Positions 6,459-12,813 of a DNA stretch of 12,813 nt are shown piece by piece. How positions within the stretch are numbered: the first letter of the stretch is position 1; each line of letters begins with the position of its first letter. The stretch is from positions 1 to 12,813 of the forward strand of contig URBA01000016.1 of the NCBI GenBank assembly GCA_900545905.1, in the 5' to 3' direction. Below the pieces are notes generated by a model that did not search any database, was not told the origin of the DNA, and was given only the letters and a program-made list of their open reading frames with translations. The position numbers and the translations under genes are program-made. Origin of the DNA: an uncultured Collinsella sp. (GTDB lineage: Bacteria > Actinomycetota > Coriobacteriia > Coriobacteriales > Coriobacteriaceae).

Positions 6459-6713
6459 ATGGGTCCGTTTCAGATTCTTCTGTTTGTCGTTTGGGCTGTC
6501 TCTGCCGTGGCGTTGACGATTCTCGTCCTGATGCATTCCGGTAAGGGCACCGGCGTTTCGGATATGATCGCTAGCTCGCTGTATAACTCCAGCTCTGCCA
6601 CGGGCGTCATGGAGCAGAACCTCGATCGCCTGACCGTCATCATGGCTGTCGTATTTGCCGTGTGTGTCGTTCTGTGCATGTTCTTCTTCCCGCAGGGCAT
6701 CGTCGGCTACTAA
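6459..6713 (+). CDS. secG: SecG protein-export translocase subunit
   Basis: SecG of 84 aa, the small subunit of the SecYEG channel in the cytoplasmic membrane. It has the family's two transmembrane segments (about 3-25 and 58-77). The conserved cytoplasmic loop carries HSGKGTGVSDM (26-36) and NLDRLTV (54-60). Length is normal for a Gram-positive SecG. TAAGGAG (6445-6451) lies 7 nt before the ATG. The gene is flanked by terminators, so it is probably monocistronic. In many actinobacteria secG directly follows gap-pgk-tpi; here gpmI intervenes. Confidence 0.95.
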   Translation: MGPFQILLFVVWAVSAVALTILVLMHSGKGTGVSDMIASSLYNSSSATGVMEQNLDRLTVIMAVVFAVCVVLCMFFFPQGIVGY

Positions 6714-6735
6714 GCATCGGCGTATATACGTTTGT

Positions 6736-6765
6736 AAAGGGTCCCGCACGTGCGGGACCCTTTTT
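6736..6765 (+). terminator. Rho-independent terminator after secG, perfect 28-nt palindrome
   Basis: The 14-nt arms 6736-6749 and 6750-6763 are perfect reverse complements centred on CACGTG, with T residues through 6765. Outside them TGTAAA (6733-6738) can also pair with TTTACA (6767-6772). Confidence 0.93.
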
Positions 6766-6772
6766 GTTTACA

Positions 6773-7006
6773 GACTTGTAACAGAGTCAAAATATCCCCA
6801 CATACTTCGCCCAACTAAAGAAATTCTCGACCGTTAACCGGAATTAGCCCCAAATCGTGAATAAAATGCGCTACTGTATTGCAAAACGTTGGCCTGTTGT
6901 GCATAACCAGCCATAGCAGCGGGCGGCGTTTTGATGGTTCGGATCGGATTGTCTCGACATGTGTCCGACTGAACATTTCTTTGTCCTATCTCATAAGGAG
7001 GATGGC
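6773..7006 (+). other. Noncoding leader between secG terminator and oppA
   Basis: This 234-nt stretch contains no supported gene. It holds candidate promoter elements around 6858-6907, an AAAACGTT motif (6883-6890) shared with the gapA upstream palindrome, and the strong TAAGGAGG (6994-7001) of oppA. A short weak stem can form between TCGGAT and GTCCGA near 6932-6968. I recognise no riboswitch or small RNA. Confidence 0.4.
6858..6907 (+). promoter_or_regulatory. Candidate promoter region of oppA
   Basis: Two alternatives are visible. TAAAAT (6862-6867, 5 of 6 to TATAAT) has a TG four bases upstream of the hexamer but no clear -35. TTGCAA (6879-6884) and CATAAC (6902-6907) are separated by 17 bp, each 4 of 6. 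Either leaves a leader of roughly 90-135 nt. They cannot be told apart by eye. Confidence 0.3.
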
Positions 7007-8683
7007 ATGGCTGATTCTATGTTCCACCAGCCCGTTATGGGTCGTCGCGCCTTTGTCGGCGGTACCCTTGCTGCGAGCTCCATGGCTTTTCTTGCCGCAT
7101 GCGGCAAGAAGGGCGGCGACGCTTCCGGTTCTGAGTCCGGTTCGACGCTGAACTTCTACATCAACAACCCGGTCTGCATCGACCCCTATAACGTCCAGGA
7201 GGACCAGGGCACTCAGGTCGAGTACCAGCTCTTTGATGCTCTGACCTCTTACGACGCCGAGAAGGGCAAGATCGTCCCGCTGGCTTGCGAGTCCTTCGAG
7301 GCCAACGACGACGCCACCGAGTTCACCTTCAAGATCAAGAAGGCCAAGTTCCACAACGGTGACGACGTTACCTCCAAGTCCTTCAAGCTCGCTTGGGAGC
7401 GTCTGGTCAACACCAAGTCGGCCATCGCTACCGAGTACGGTCCTTCCGAGGTCTCCTATCACCTTTCTATGGTCGAGGGCTATGACGACCTGCTTGCCGG
7501 TAACGCAACCGAGCTCAGCGGTGTTACTTGCCCCGACGATGAGACCCTCGTCGTCAAGCTGTCTTCCGCTTACGCCGACTTCCCCTTCGTCGCCTCTCAC
7601 CCGGCTCTGGCCCCGGTTCCCGAGTGCGCCGAGTCCGATGTCAAGAGCTTCTATCTTGCACCGGTCGGTAACGGCCCGTTCATGATGGACGGCAAGTGGG
7701 AGGATGGTCAGGAGATCAACCTCAAGAAGTTCGACGATTACTATGGCGACAAGGCCAAGATCGATGGCATCCACTTCCAGGTCATCAAGGACGTGGAGAC
7801 CGCCTACAAGGAGTTCCAGGCCGGTAACCTTGACATCTGCGACGTTCCCGTTGCTCAGATCGACGCTGCCAAGAAGGATCGCGGCGTGTCCAAGGACGGC
7901 TACACCATGGGCGACGGCGAGCGCATGCTGCTCGGCGCCGAGCCTTCCACGTACTATCTGACCTGCAACACCACGGCCGAGCCGTTCAACAACGCCGACC
8001 TGCGCAGGGGCATCTCCCTGGCCATCAACCGTGAGGCCATCTGCAAGACCATCTATAAGGGTACCCGTACCCCTGCCGACGGCATTGTTCCTCCGGGCAT
8101 CGATGGCTACAAGGAGGGCGCATGGGAGTTCTGCGCCTACGACGTCGACAAGGCTAACGAGTACCTCGACAAGGTTGCTCCCGCTGGCGCTAACGGCGAT
8201 CGTGGCATTAACGTGACCCTTTCCTACAACCAGGACGGCGGTCACAAGGAGATCATGGAGTCCATCATCGGCGACCTCGCCAAGGTTGGCGTTACCGCTG
8301 TCTCCGATACCCCTGAGTGGTCTGCCCTGCTCGAGCAGTATCAGAACTTTAACTATCAGTTCGGTCGTCTGGGTTGGATTGCCGACTACCCGATCATGGA
8401 CAACTTCCTGTATCCGCTGTTCCACTCCGACTCCCTCGGTGGCGATAACCGCTCCGGTTACAACAACCCCGAGTTCGACGCCAAGGTCGACGAGGCTCGT
8501 ACTATTGTTGACGACGAGGAGCGCGTCGCTAAGATGCAGGAGGCCGACGCAATGGTCGCTGCCGACTGCCCGGTCATCCCGATTATGTTCTACACGCACA
8601 CCATCGTCGGCTCCGATCGCATCAAGCACCTCTATGTCGATCCGCAGAAGCATGCCGAGCTGGGTACCGCTGAGCTCGCCTAA
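7007..8683 (+). CDS. oppA: Oligopeptide ABC transporter substrate-binding lipoprotein (SBP family 5)
   Basis: The 558-aa product is the extracellular peptide-binding protein of an Opp/Dpp-type importer (SBP_bac_5 family). The N-terminus has a twin-arginine motif GRRAFVG (R13, R14), a hydrophobic stretch and a lipobox LAAC with the modified Cys at 32. It should therefore be exported, probably by Tat, and anchored by lipid. A Gly/Ser linker (about 36-46) precedes the ligand-binding lobes. Family features include DPYNVQEDQGTQVEYQLFDAL near the start of the mature protein, LRRGISLAINRE in the middle, and a C-terminal DNFLYPLFHSDSLGG segment. The ATG at 7007 is chosen because TAAGGAGG lies 5 nt upstream; an upstream in-frame ATG at 6959 would add 16 residues and bury the ribosome binding site. 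The co-directional oppBCDF genes encode the rest of the importer. Peptide specificity cannot be read from sequence. Confidence 0.93.
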   Translation: MADSMFHQPVMGRRAFVGGTLAASSMAFLAACGKKGGDASGSESGSTLNFYINNPVCIDPYNVQEDQGTQVEYQLFDALTSYDAEKGKIVPLACESFEANDDATEFTFKIKKAKFHNGDDVTSKSFKLAWERLVNTKSAIATEYGPSEVSYHLSMVEGYDDLLAGNATELSGVTCPDDETLVVKLSSAYADFPFVASHPALAPVPECAESDVKSFYLAPVGNGPFMMDGKWEDGQEINLKKFDDYYGDKAKIDGIHFQVIKDVETAYKEFQAGNLDICDVPVAQIDAAKKDRGVSKDGYTMGDGERMLLGAEPSTYYLTCNTTAEPFNNADLRRGISLAINREAICKTIYKGTRTPADGIVPPGIDGYKEGAWEFCAYDVDKANEYLDKVAPAGANGDRGINVTLSYNQDGGHKEIMESIIGDLAKVGVTAVSDTPEWSALLEQYQNFNYQFGRLGWIADYPIMDNFLYPLFHSDSLGGDNRSGYNNPEFDAKVDEARTIVDDEERVAKMQEADAMVAADCPVIPIMFYTHTIVGSDRIKHLYVDPQKHAELGTAELA

Positions 8684-8694
8684 GAGTTTGCAGC

Positions 8695-8732
8695 TTCCGT
8701 GAGGGTCAAGTATTTACGTAGACCTCATGGGA
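8695..8732 (+). repeat. Hairpin 1 in the oppA-oppB intergenic region
   Basis: Bases 8695-8707 pair with 8721-8732 to give about 12 bp including two GU pairs and one bulged G (8705), around a 13-nt AT-rich loop. It starts 12 nt after the oppA stop and is not followed by a T-run. Confidence 0.5.
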
Positions 8733-8779
8733 AACATACAGTTCTCCCTAACCTGGGGTAAACTGGCTGATGGTAATTT

Positions 8780-8812
8780 TGGGATGCCGGTCTGGCGATC
8801 GGCATCCCATTT
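8780..8812 (+). terminator. Hairpin 2 between oppA and oppB, possible weak terminator/attenuator
   Basis: TGGGATGCCG (8780-8789) and CGGCATCCCA (8800-8809) form a perfect 10-bp stem around a 10-nt loop, followed by only three T. This resembles a leaky terminator or 3'-end stabiliser that would favour oppA transcript over oppBCDF. Confidence 0.5.
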
Positions 8813-8839
8813 AGGTTAATCCCTAGATAGGGGAGTGGT

Positions 8840-9877
8840 ATGGGTAAGTACATCGTTAAACGTGTGCTTCAGTTCATCCCGGTATTTTTGGGCGTTACGC
8901 TGATTCTGTTCGCCCTCCAGAACATCGTGCCGGGAGATCCGATCAAGCTGATCGGTGGAGACAAGGCTCTGTCCCCCGAGGTGGAGCTTCAACTTCGCGT
9001 GCGCTATCACCTGGTCCAGGCGGACGAGGACGGCAACGCGATCCTTGACGAGAACGGCGACCCCGTTCAAACGTCGCTCGTGGACCGTTACTTGTATTAC
9101 ATGAACGGCCTGCTTCATGGCGATCTGGGCAATTCGTATCAGCGCAAGCTGCCGGTTACGGAAATCTTTGCCCAGAAGTATCCGTATACGGTCAAACTTG
9201 CCGCGTGCGCCATCGTGCTCGAGGCAATCATGGGTATCGGTGCGGGTATCATTTCGGCAGTAAAGCGTTACTCCTTCTGGGATATTTTGGTAACGCTGAC
9301 CACGTCGATCCTCGTTGCCGTTCCTGCCTTCTGGCTCGGTATGCTGCTGCAGCTGTTCTTTGGCGTCATCCTTAAGGATGCCACCGGCGGCGCTTTCTCC
9401 ATGCCGATTTCGGGTGCCGGCGGTGCCAGCTCTCAGTATCAGGATTGGATGCACTATGTGCTTCCGACCATTACGCTGGCTTCGGTTTCGACCGCTTATG
9501 CCGCCCGCATTATGCGTTCGCAGCTGCTTGACGTCATGAACCAGGATTACATCCGTACGGCAAAGGCCAAGGGTCTCTCCAATCGCGCGATCATCATCAA
9601 GCATGCGCTTAAGAATGCACTCATCCCCGTCGTTACCTATATTGGTGTCGACTTTGGCGGCATGCTTTCGGGCGCCATCCTGACCGAGACGGTCTTTAAC
9701 TGGCCCGGTATCGGCTATGAGGTCTATCGCGCCATTAGCATGCGTGACTGGCCCATCGTTATGGGCGGCGTTACGCTCATCGTCGTCGTCGTCATGGTGA
9801 TCAACCTGCTCGTCGACATTAGCTATGCATTCCTCGACCCGCGCATCCGCCTTGGCGGTCCGTCGGATAAGGCCTAA
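8840..9877 (+). CDS. oppB: Oligopeptide ABC transporter permease, OppB/DppB type
   Basis: The 345-aa product is one of the two channel subunits in the cytoplasmic membrane. It begins with the typical MGKYIVKRVLQFIPVFLGVTLILF first membrane helix, followed by the conserved PGDP (31-34). Five further hydrophobic segments follow (about 118-140, 148-175, 205-225, 262-285 and 307-330). The EAA-type coupling motif is DYIRTAKAKGLSNRAIIIKH (236-255), where the ATPases dock. The conserved ETVFNWPGIGY and C-terminal DPRIR are present. Residues 61-76 form an acidic insert (ADEDGNAILDENGDPV) in the external loop between helices 1 and 2, longer than in the E. coli homologues I recall. A GGGGAG (8830-8835) lies 4 nt before the ATG. 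oppC starts 14 nt after the stop. Confidence 0.95.
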   Translation: MGKYIVKRVLQFIPVFLGVTLILFALQNIVPGDPIKLIGGDKALSPEVELQLRVRYHLVQADEDGNAILDENGDPVQTSLVDRYLYYMNGLLHGDLGNSYQRKLPVTEIFAQKYPYTVKLAACAIVLEAIMGIGAGIISAVKRYSFWDILVTLTTSILVAVPAFWLGMLLQLFFGVILKDATGGAFSMPISGAGGASSQYQDWMHYVLPTITLASVSTAYAARIMRSQLLDVMNQDYIRTAKAKGLSNRAIIIKHALKNALIPVVTYIGVDFGGMLSGAILTETVFNWPGIGYEVYRAISMRDWPIVMGGVTLIVVVVMVINLLVDISYAFLDPRIRLGGPSDKA

Positions 9878-9891
9878 GGGAGGTACGTCTC

Positions 9892-10827
9892 ATGCAGGAA
9901 ACTGATTCTCAGTCTCAGGGGCAGGCTACCGCCACTAAGGCCGCATCTGCTCCCGCTAAGTCCCGCACGATGTGGGGCGACGCTTTTAAGCGTCTTCGTA
10001 AGAACAAGCTCGCCGTTATCGGTGTTTGCTGGATCATCATCGTCGTTGTGGTTGCCCTGACCGCCGACCTGTGGGCTAAGCCCTGGCTCGGGTCGCCGAC
10101 GGCTTCCGACTCGACTACCATGGCCGAGACGTCGCTGTTGGCTCCGTGTGCAGAGCACCCGTTTGGCACCGACGCCCTTGGTCGCGACATTCTCGTCCGC
10201 GTTATCTACGGTGCGCGCGTTTCGCTGTCCGTCGGAATTATGGCCACCGCGATCTCCACGCTAATTGGTCTGGTCATGGGTGCTCTGGCCGGTTTCTACG
10301 GCGGCATCTGGGATACGATCATCATGCGCTGTGCGGACATCTTCCTGGCGTTCCCGTACGTGCTGTTCGTTGTCGCCATGATCGCCGTTATCGGCCGTGG
10401 TCTTCAGAACGTCTTTATCGCCATCGGTATTCTCGGCTGGCCTTCGATTGCGCGCGTCTTCCGCTCTGCAATCTTGACGGTCAAGGAAAACGACTATGTT
10501 GACGCTGCACGCGCGATGGGTGCATCCGATGCTCGTATCGTCGTGCGTCACATCTTCCCGAACTCCGTCGCCTCCATCGTGGTCTACGCGACCATGAACA
10601 TTGGTGGCGCCATTCTGACCGAGTCCGCACTGTCCTTCCTCGGCATGGGCGTTATTCCGCCTACGCCTTCGTGGGGCTCCATGATTCAGGACGGTCAGCA
10701 GTATCTTCTGACTGCTCCCTGGATGATGATCATGCCCGGTCTGGCAATTCTCTCGACGGTGCTCGCCTTCACCCTGCTGGGTGATGGTCTGCGCGACGCC
10801 CTCGACGTCAAGATGAAGGACGCATAA
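9892..10827 (+). CDS. oppC: Oligopeptide ABC transporter permease, OppC/DppC type
   Basis: The 311-aa second permease subunit pairs with OppB. A polar Ser/Gln/Ala-rich cytoplasmic tail (1-28) precedes the OppC_N-type segment FKRLRKNKLAVIGVCWIIIV (32-51), which includes helix 1. The HPFGTDALGRDILVRVIYGARVSL region (89-112) is diagnostic of OppC/DppC. The EAA motif is DYVDAARAMGASDARIVVRH (201-220), and LSFLGMGVIPPTPSWG (248-262) is highly conserved. Length is normal. AAGGGAGG (9876-9883) overlaps the oppB stop and gives 8-nt spacing, coupling the two genes. oppD begins 2 nt after the stop. Confidence 0.95.
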   Translation: MQETDSQSQGQATATKAASAPAKSRTMWGDAFKRLRKNKLAVIGVCWIIIVVVVALTADLWAKPWLGSPTASDSTTMAETSLLAPCAEHPFGTDALGRDILVRVIYGARVSLSVGIMATAISTLIGLVMGALAGFYGGIWDTIIMRCADIFLAFPYVLFVVAMIAVIGRGLQNVFIAIGILGWPSIARVFRSAILTVKENDYVDAARAMGASDARIVVRHIFPNSVASIVVYATMNIGGAILTESALSFLGMGVIPPTPSWGSMIQDGQQYLLTAPWMMIMPGLAILSTVLAFTLLGDGLRDALDVKMKDA

Positions 10828-10829
10828 GG

Positions 10830-11921
10830 ATGAAGAAGAACAAGAACTATGTGGACCTGAAGGACCAGCCGGTTCCCGAGGGCCAGCATCTGCTCGAGGT
10901 CGATGACCTTAAGATGTATTTCCACACCGAGGATGGCGTCGTTCGTGCTGTCGACGGTGTCTCCTACACGCTCGATCGCGGCGAGACCCTGGGCGTCGTC
11001 GGCGAGTCCGGCTCTGGCAAGTCCGTGACCGCCATGACCATCATGGGTCTTATCTCGATGCCTCCGGGAAAGATTGAGGGCGGCGACGTTCGCTATCGCG
11101 GTCGTTCTATCCTTGAGATGACCGAGGAAGAGATGCAGCACATTCGCGGTAACGATATCGCGATGATCTTCCAGGATCCTATGACCTCCTTGAACCCGGT
11201 TTATAAGATCGGCAAGCAGGTGGGCGAGGGCCTTCGTCTGCATCGCGGTTACTCCAAGCAGGAGGCGCTCAAGCGCGCCACCGAGCTTTTGGACCTCGTT
11301 GGCATTCCTGAACCCGAGAAGCGCGTCAATGAGTATCCGCACCAGTTCTCTGGCGGTATGCGTCAGCGCGTCATGATTGCCATGGCTCTTGCCTGCGATC
11401 CCGATATTCTGATTGCCGATGAGCCCACGACTGCCCTGGACGTTACCATCCAGGCTCAGATTATTGAGCTTATGCAGGAAATGCAGGAGAAGAACGGCAA
11501 CGCCATCATCATGATTACCCATGACCTGGGTGTTGTCGCTGATATGGCCGACAAGATCATGGTTATGTACGCCGGCCGTCCCGTCGAGTTCGGTACTGCT
11601 GAGGAAATCTTCTACGAGAGCCGCCACCCCTACACCTGGGGCCTTATCCGCTCCATCCCGGAGCAGGCCATCGAAGAGAAGAAGCCGCTTACGCCGATTC
11701 ACGGCAACCCGCCTTCGCTCATGAACCTGCCCGAGGGCTGCGTGTTCTCGCCTCGTTGTCCCTATGCGACCGATAAGTGCCGCAAGCAGCGCCCCGAGCG
11801 TGTTGTCACCGAGTCCGGCCACTATTCTGCGTGCCACTATTCCGGTGACCCCGAGTTTCTCAAGAACGCTCCTGAGACGTCCCGTACGCGCAAGGATTCC
11901 AAGAAGGGAGGCGAGGCGTAA
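10830..11921 (+). CDS. oppD: Oligopeptide ABC transporter ATPase, OppD/DppD type
   Basis: The 363-aa ATP-binding subunit works at the cytoplasmic face with OppF. Walker A is GESGSGKS (58-65), the Q-loop IFQDP (113-117), the ABC signature SGGMRQR (174-180), Walker B ILIADEP (193-199), the D-loop ALD (202-204), and the switch His 231 in ITHD. The C-terminal oligopeptide-type extension carries Cys304, Cys310, Cys317 and Cys335 in GCVFSPRCPYATDKC and SACH; this set is known in OppD/DppD proteins and in some binds an iron-sulfur cluster. A Lys/Arg-rich tail ends the protein. AAGGA (10816-10820) inside oppC is 9 nt before the ATG. The stop overlaps the oppF start by one base (TAATG). Confidence 0.96.
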   Translation: MKKNKNYVDLKDQPVPEGQHLLEVDDLKMYFHTEDGVVRAVDGVSYTLDRGETLGVVGESGSGKSVTAMTIMGLISMPPGKIEGGDVRYRGRSILEMTEEEMQHIRGNDIAMIFQDPMTSLNPVYKIGKQVGEGLRLHRGYSKQEALKRATELLDLVGIPEPEKRVNEYPHQFSGGMRQRVMIAMALACDPDILIADEPTTALDVTIQAQIIELMQEMQEKNGNAIIMITHDLGVVADMADKIMVMYAGRPVEFGTAEEIFYESRHPYTWGLIRSIPEQAIEEKKPLTPIHGNPPSLMNLPEGCVFSPRCPYATDKCRKQRPERVVTESGHYSACHYSGDPEFLKNAPETSRTRKDSKKGGEA

Positions 11922-12771
11922 TGGCAGATACCAACGAGCGTACTCCGTTGCTGAAGGTCGAGCACCTCTCTAAGGAGTTCCCCGCTGAGTCCGGCATGTT
12001 CGCCAAGCGTTTTTCCAAGCGCGTCGTCTCTGCTGTAAACGACATCTCTTTTGAGATTTATCCTGGCGAGACCTTTGGCCTAGTCGGCGAGTCTGGTTGC
12101 GGTAAGTCCACCACGGGCCGTACCATCATGCGCCTGACCAAGCCGACCGCCGGTAAGGTGTTCTTCCAGGGTAAAGATGTTGCCGAGATGAGCAAGCATG
12201 AGATCAAGGACATGCGTCGCGAGATGCAGTTTATCTTCCAGGATCCCTATGCTTCGCTGAATCCCCGCATGACCATCGGCGAGATCGTCTCCGAGCCCAT
12301 GACCATTCATGGCGTGGGTACCAAGGAGGAGCGCATTGAGCGCGTCCGCGAGCTTCTCGACGTCGTTGGACTGAACCCCGAGCACATCAACCGCTATCCG
12401 CATGAGTTCTCCGGCGGTCAGCGTCAGCGTGTCGGCATTGCCCGCGCTTTTGCGCTGAAGCCCAAGCTGATTATCTGCGACGAGCCGGTTTCCGCTCTGG
12501 ATGTGTCCATTCAGGCCCAGGTTCTGAACCTACTGAAGGAGCTCCAGGACAAGTTCGGTACCGCATATCTGTTTATCGCCCACGACTTGTCCGTCGTGCA
12601 GCACATCTCCGATCGCGTTGCCGTTATGTATCTGGGTAAGATGGTCGAGGTTTCGGACTGGAAGACGCTCTACAGCGAGCCTCACCATCCGTACACGCAG
12701 TCGCTGCTGTCTGCCGTGCCGGTTCCCGATCCTGATATCCAGAAGACCCGCAAGCGCATCATCCTCGCTGG
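11921..12771 (+). CDS. oppF: Oligopeptide ABC transporter ATPase, OppF/DppF type, 3' truncated by adapter
   Basis: This is the second ATPase of the importer, with 283 complete genomic codons plus two bases. Walker A is GESGCGKS (56-63), the Q-loop IFQDPYASLNP (105-115), the signature SGGQRQR (164-170), Walker B LIICDEP (183-189), the D-loop SALD (191-194), and the switch His 221 in IAHD. The start MADTNERTPLLKVEHLSKEF and the long loop before Walker A are typical of OppF/DppF. The sequence then reaches KTRKRIILAG, where the family normally continues with a Cys-containing C-terminal extension of roughly 40 residues that is missing here. Genomic sequence ends at 12771; everything after is adapter, although the frame stays open to 12813. 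The ATG shares one base with the oppD stop, so translation is coupled, and a GGGAGG (11906-11911) serves as its ribosome binding site. Confidence 0.95.
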
Positions 12772-12813
12772 CTGTCTCTTATACACATCTGACGCTGCCG
12801 ACGAAGCTAGAAG
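12772..12813 (+). other. Illumina Nextera adapter contamination (non-genomic)
   Basis: CTGTCTCTTATACACATCT (12772-12790) is the 19-bp Tn5 mosaic end. GACGCTGCCGACGA (12791-12804) completes the reverse complement of the Nextera Read 1 transposase adapter. AGCTAGAA (12805-12812) is the reverse complement of the i5 index TTCTAGCT, which I recall as Nextera XT S515. The final G (12813) fits the first base of the P5-side adapter. The match is exact over 33 bases, so this is read-through sequence left on the contig end. Confidence 0.98.

Noticed and set aside
6353..6544. Small open frame (63 codons) overlapping the start of secG
   Set aside because: It runs through the inverted repeat and promoter into secG in another frame, has no ribosome binding site and resembles no known protein.
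6773..7006. Riboswitch or small RNA in the oppA leader
   Set aside because: Only short weak stems can be drawn, and no conserved riboswitch core or terminator/antiterminator pair is visible.
12772..12790. Tn5/IS50-type mosaic end as a sign of a natural transposon
   Set aside because: The 19-bp end continues exactly into the synthetic Nextera Read 1 tail and an index sequence, so it is library adapter.

Overview
The window is a high-GC, densely coded stretch with every gene on the + strand. It looks like a chromosomal contig from an anaerobic actinobacterium of the class Coriobacteriia, most probably Collinsella or a close relative. This rests on rapZ-whiA next to a glycolytic gene set (an actinobacterial/firmicute arrangement), a BPG-independent phosphoglycerate mutase in an otherwise actinobacterial context, strong Shine-Dalgarno sequences, C-ending codon preference in the highly expressed genes, and a Tat-type lipoprotein signal on the peptide-binding protein. 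The genus is inferred; the sequence alone does not prove it.

Layout. (1) 1-1425: the 3' part of rapZ, then whiA 6 nt later. (2) 1426-1618: an AT-rich regulatory region with a perfect 14-bp palindrome, an imperfect inverted repeat over the -35 region, a candidate promoter and a GC-rich leader hairpin. (3) 1619-6294: glycolytic genes gapA, then pgk-tpiA-gpmI packed tightly. They cover glyceraldehyde-3-phosphate to 2-phosphoglycerate plus triose isomerisation. A strong intrinsic terminator lies between gapA and pgk and another follows gpmI. (4) 6295-6763: secG with its own probable promoter, an upstream 9-bp inverted repeat and a terminator built on a perfect 28-nt palindrome. (5) 7007-12771: an oligopeptide ABC importer, oppA-oppB-oppC-oppD-oppF, in canonical order. 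Two hairpins separate oppA from the permease/ATPase genes, which are translationally packed (gaps of 14 and 2 nt, then a 1-nt overlap).

The last 42 bases (12772-12813) are not genomic. They are Illumina Nextera transposase adapter (Tn5 mosaic end plus Read 1 tail), followed by eight bases that fit an i5 index reverse complement and one further adapter base. The adapter truncates oppF and keeps its frame open, so an automatic annotation would give the protein a false C-terminal tail.

Functionally this is a housekeeping region: central glycolysis, protein export and peptide uptake, plus WhiA and RapZ. I found no defence system, CRISPR array, prophage, insertion sequence, tRNA or rRNA. The interesting material is in the noncoding gaps (possible operators, leader hairpins, differential-expression hairpins), in a few protein peculiarities (Tat lipoprotein OppA, acidic insert in OppB), and in the adapter artefact.
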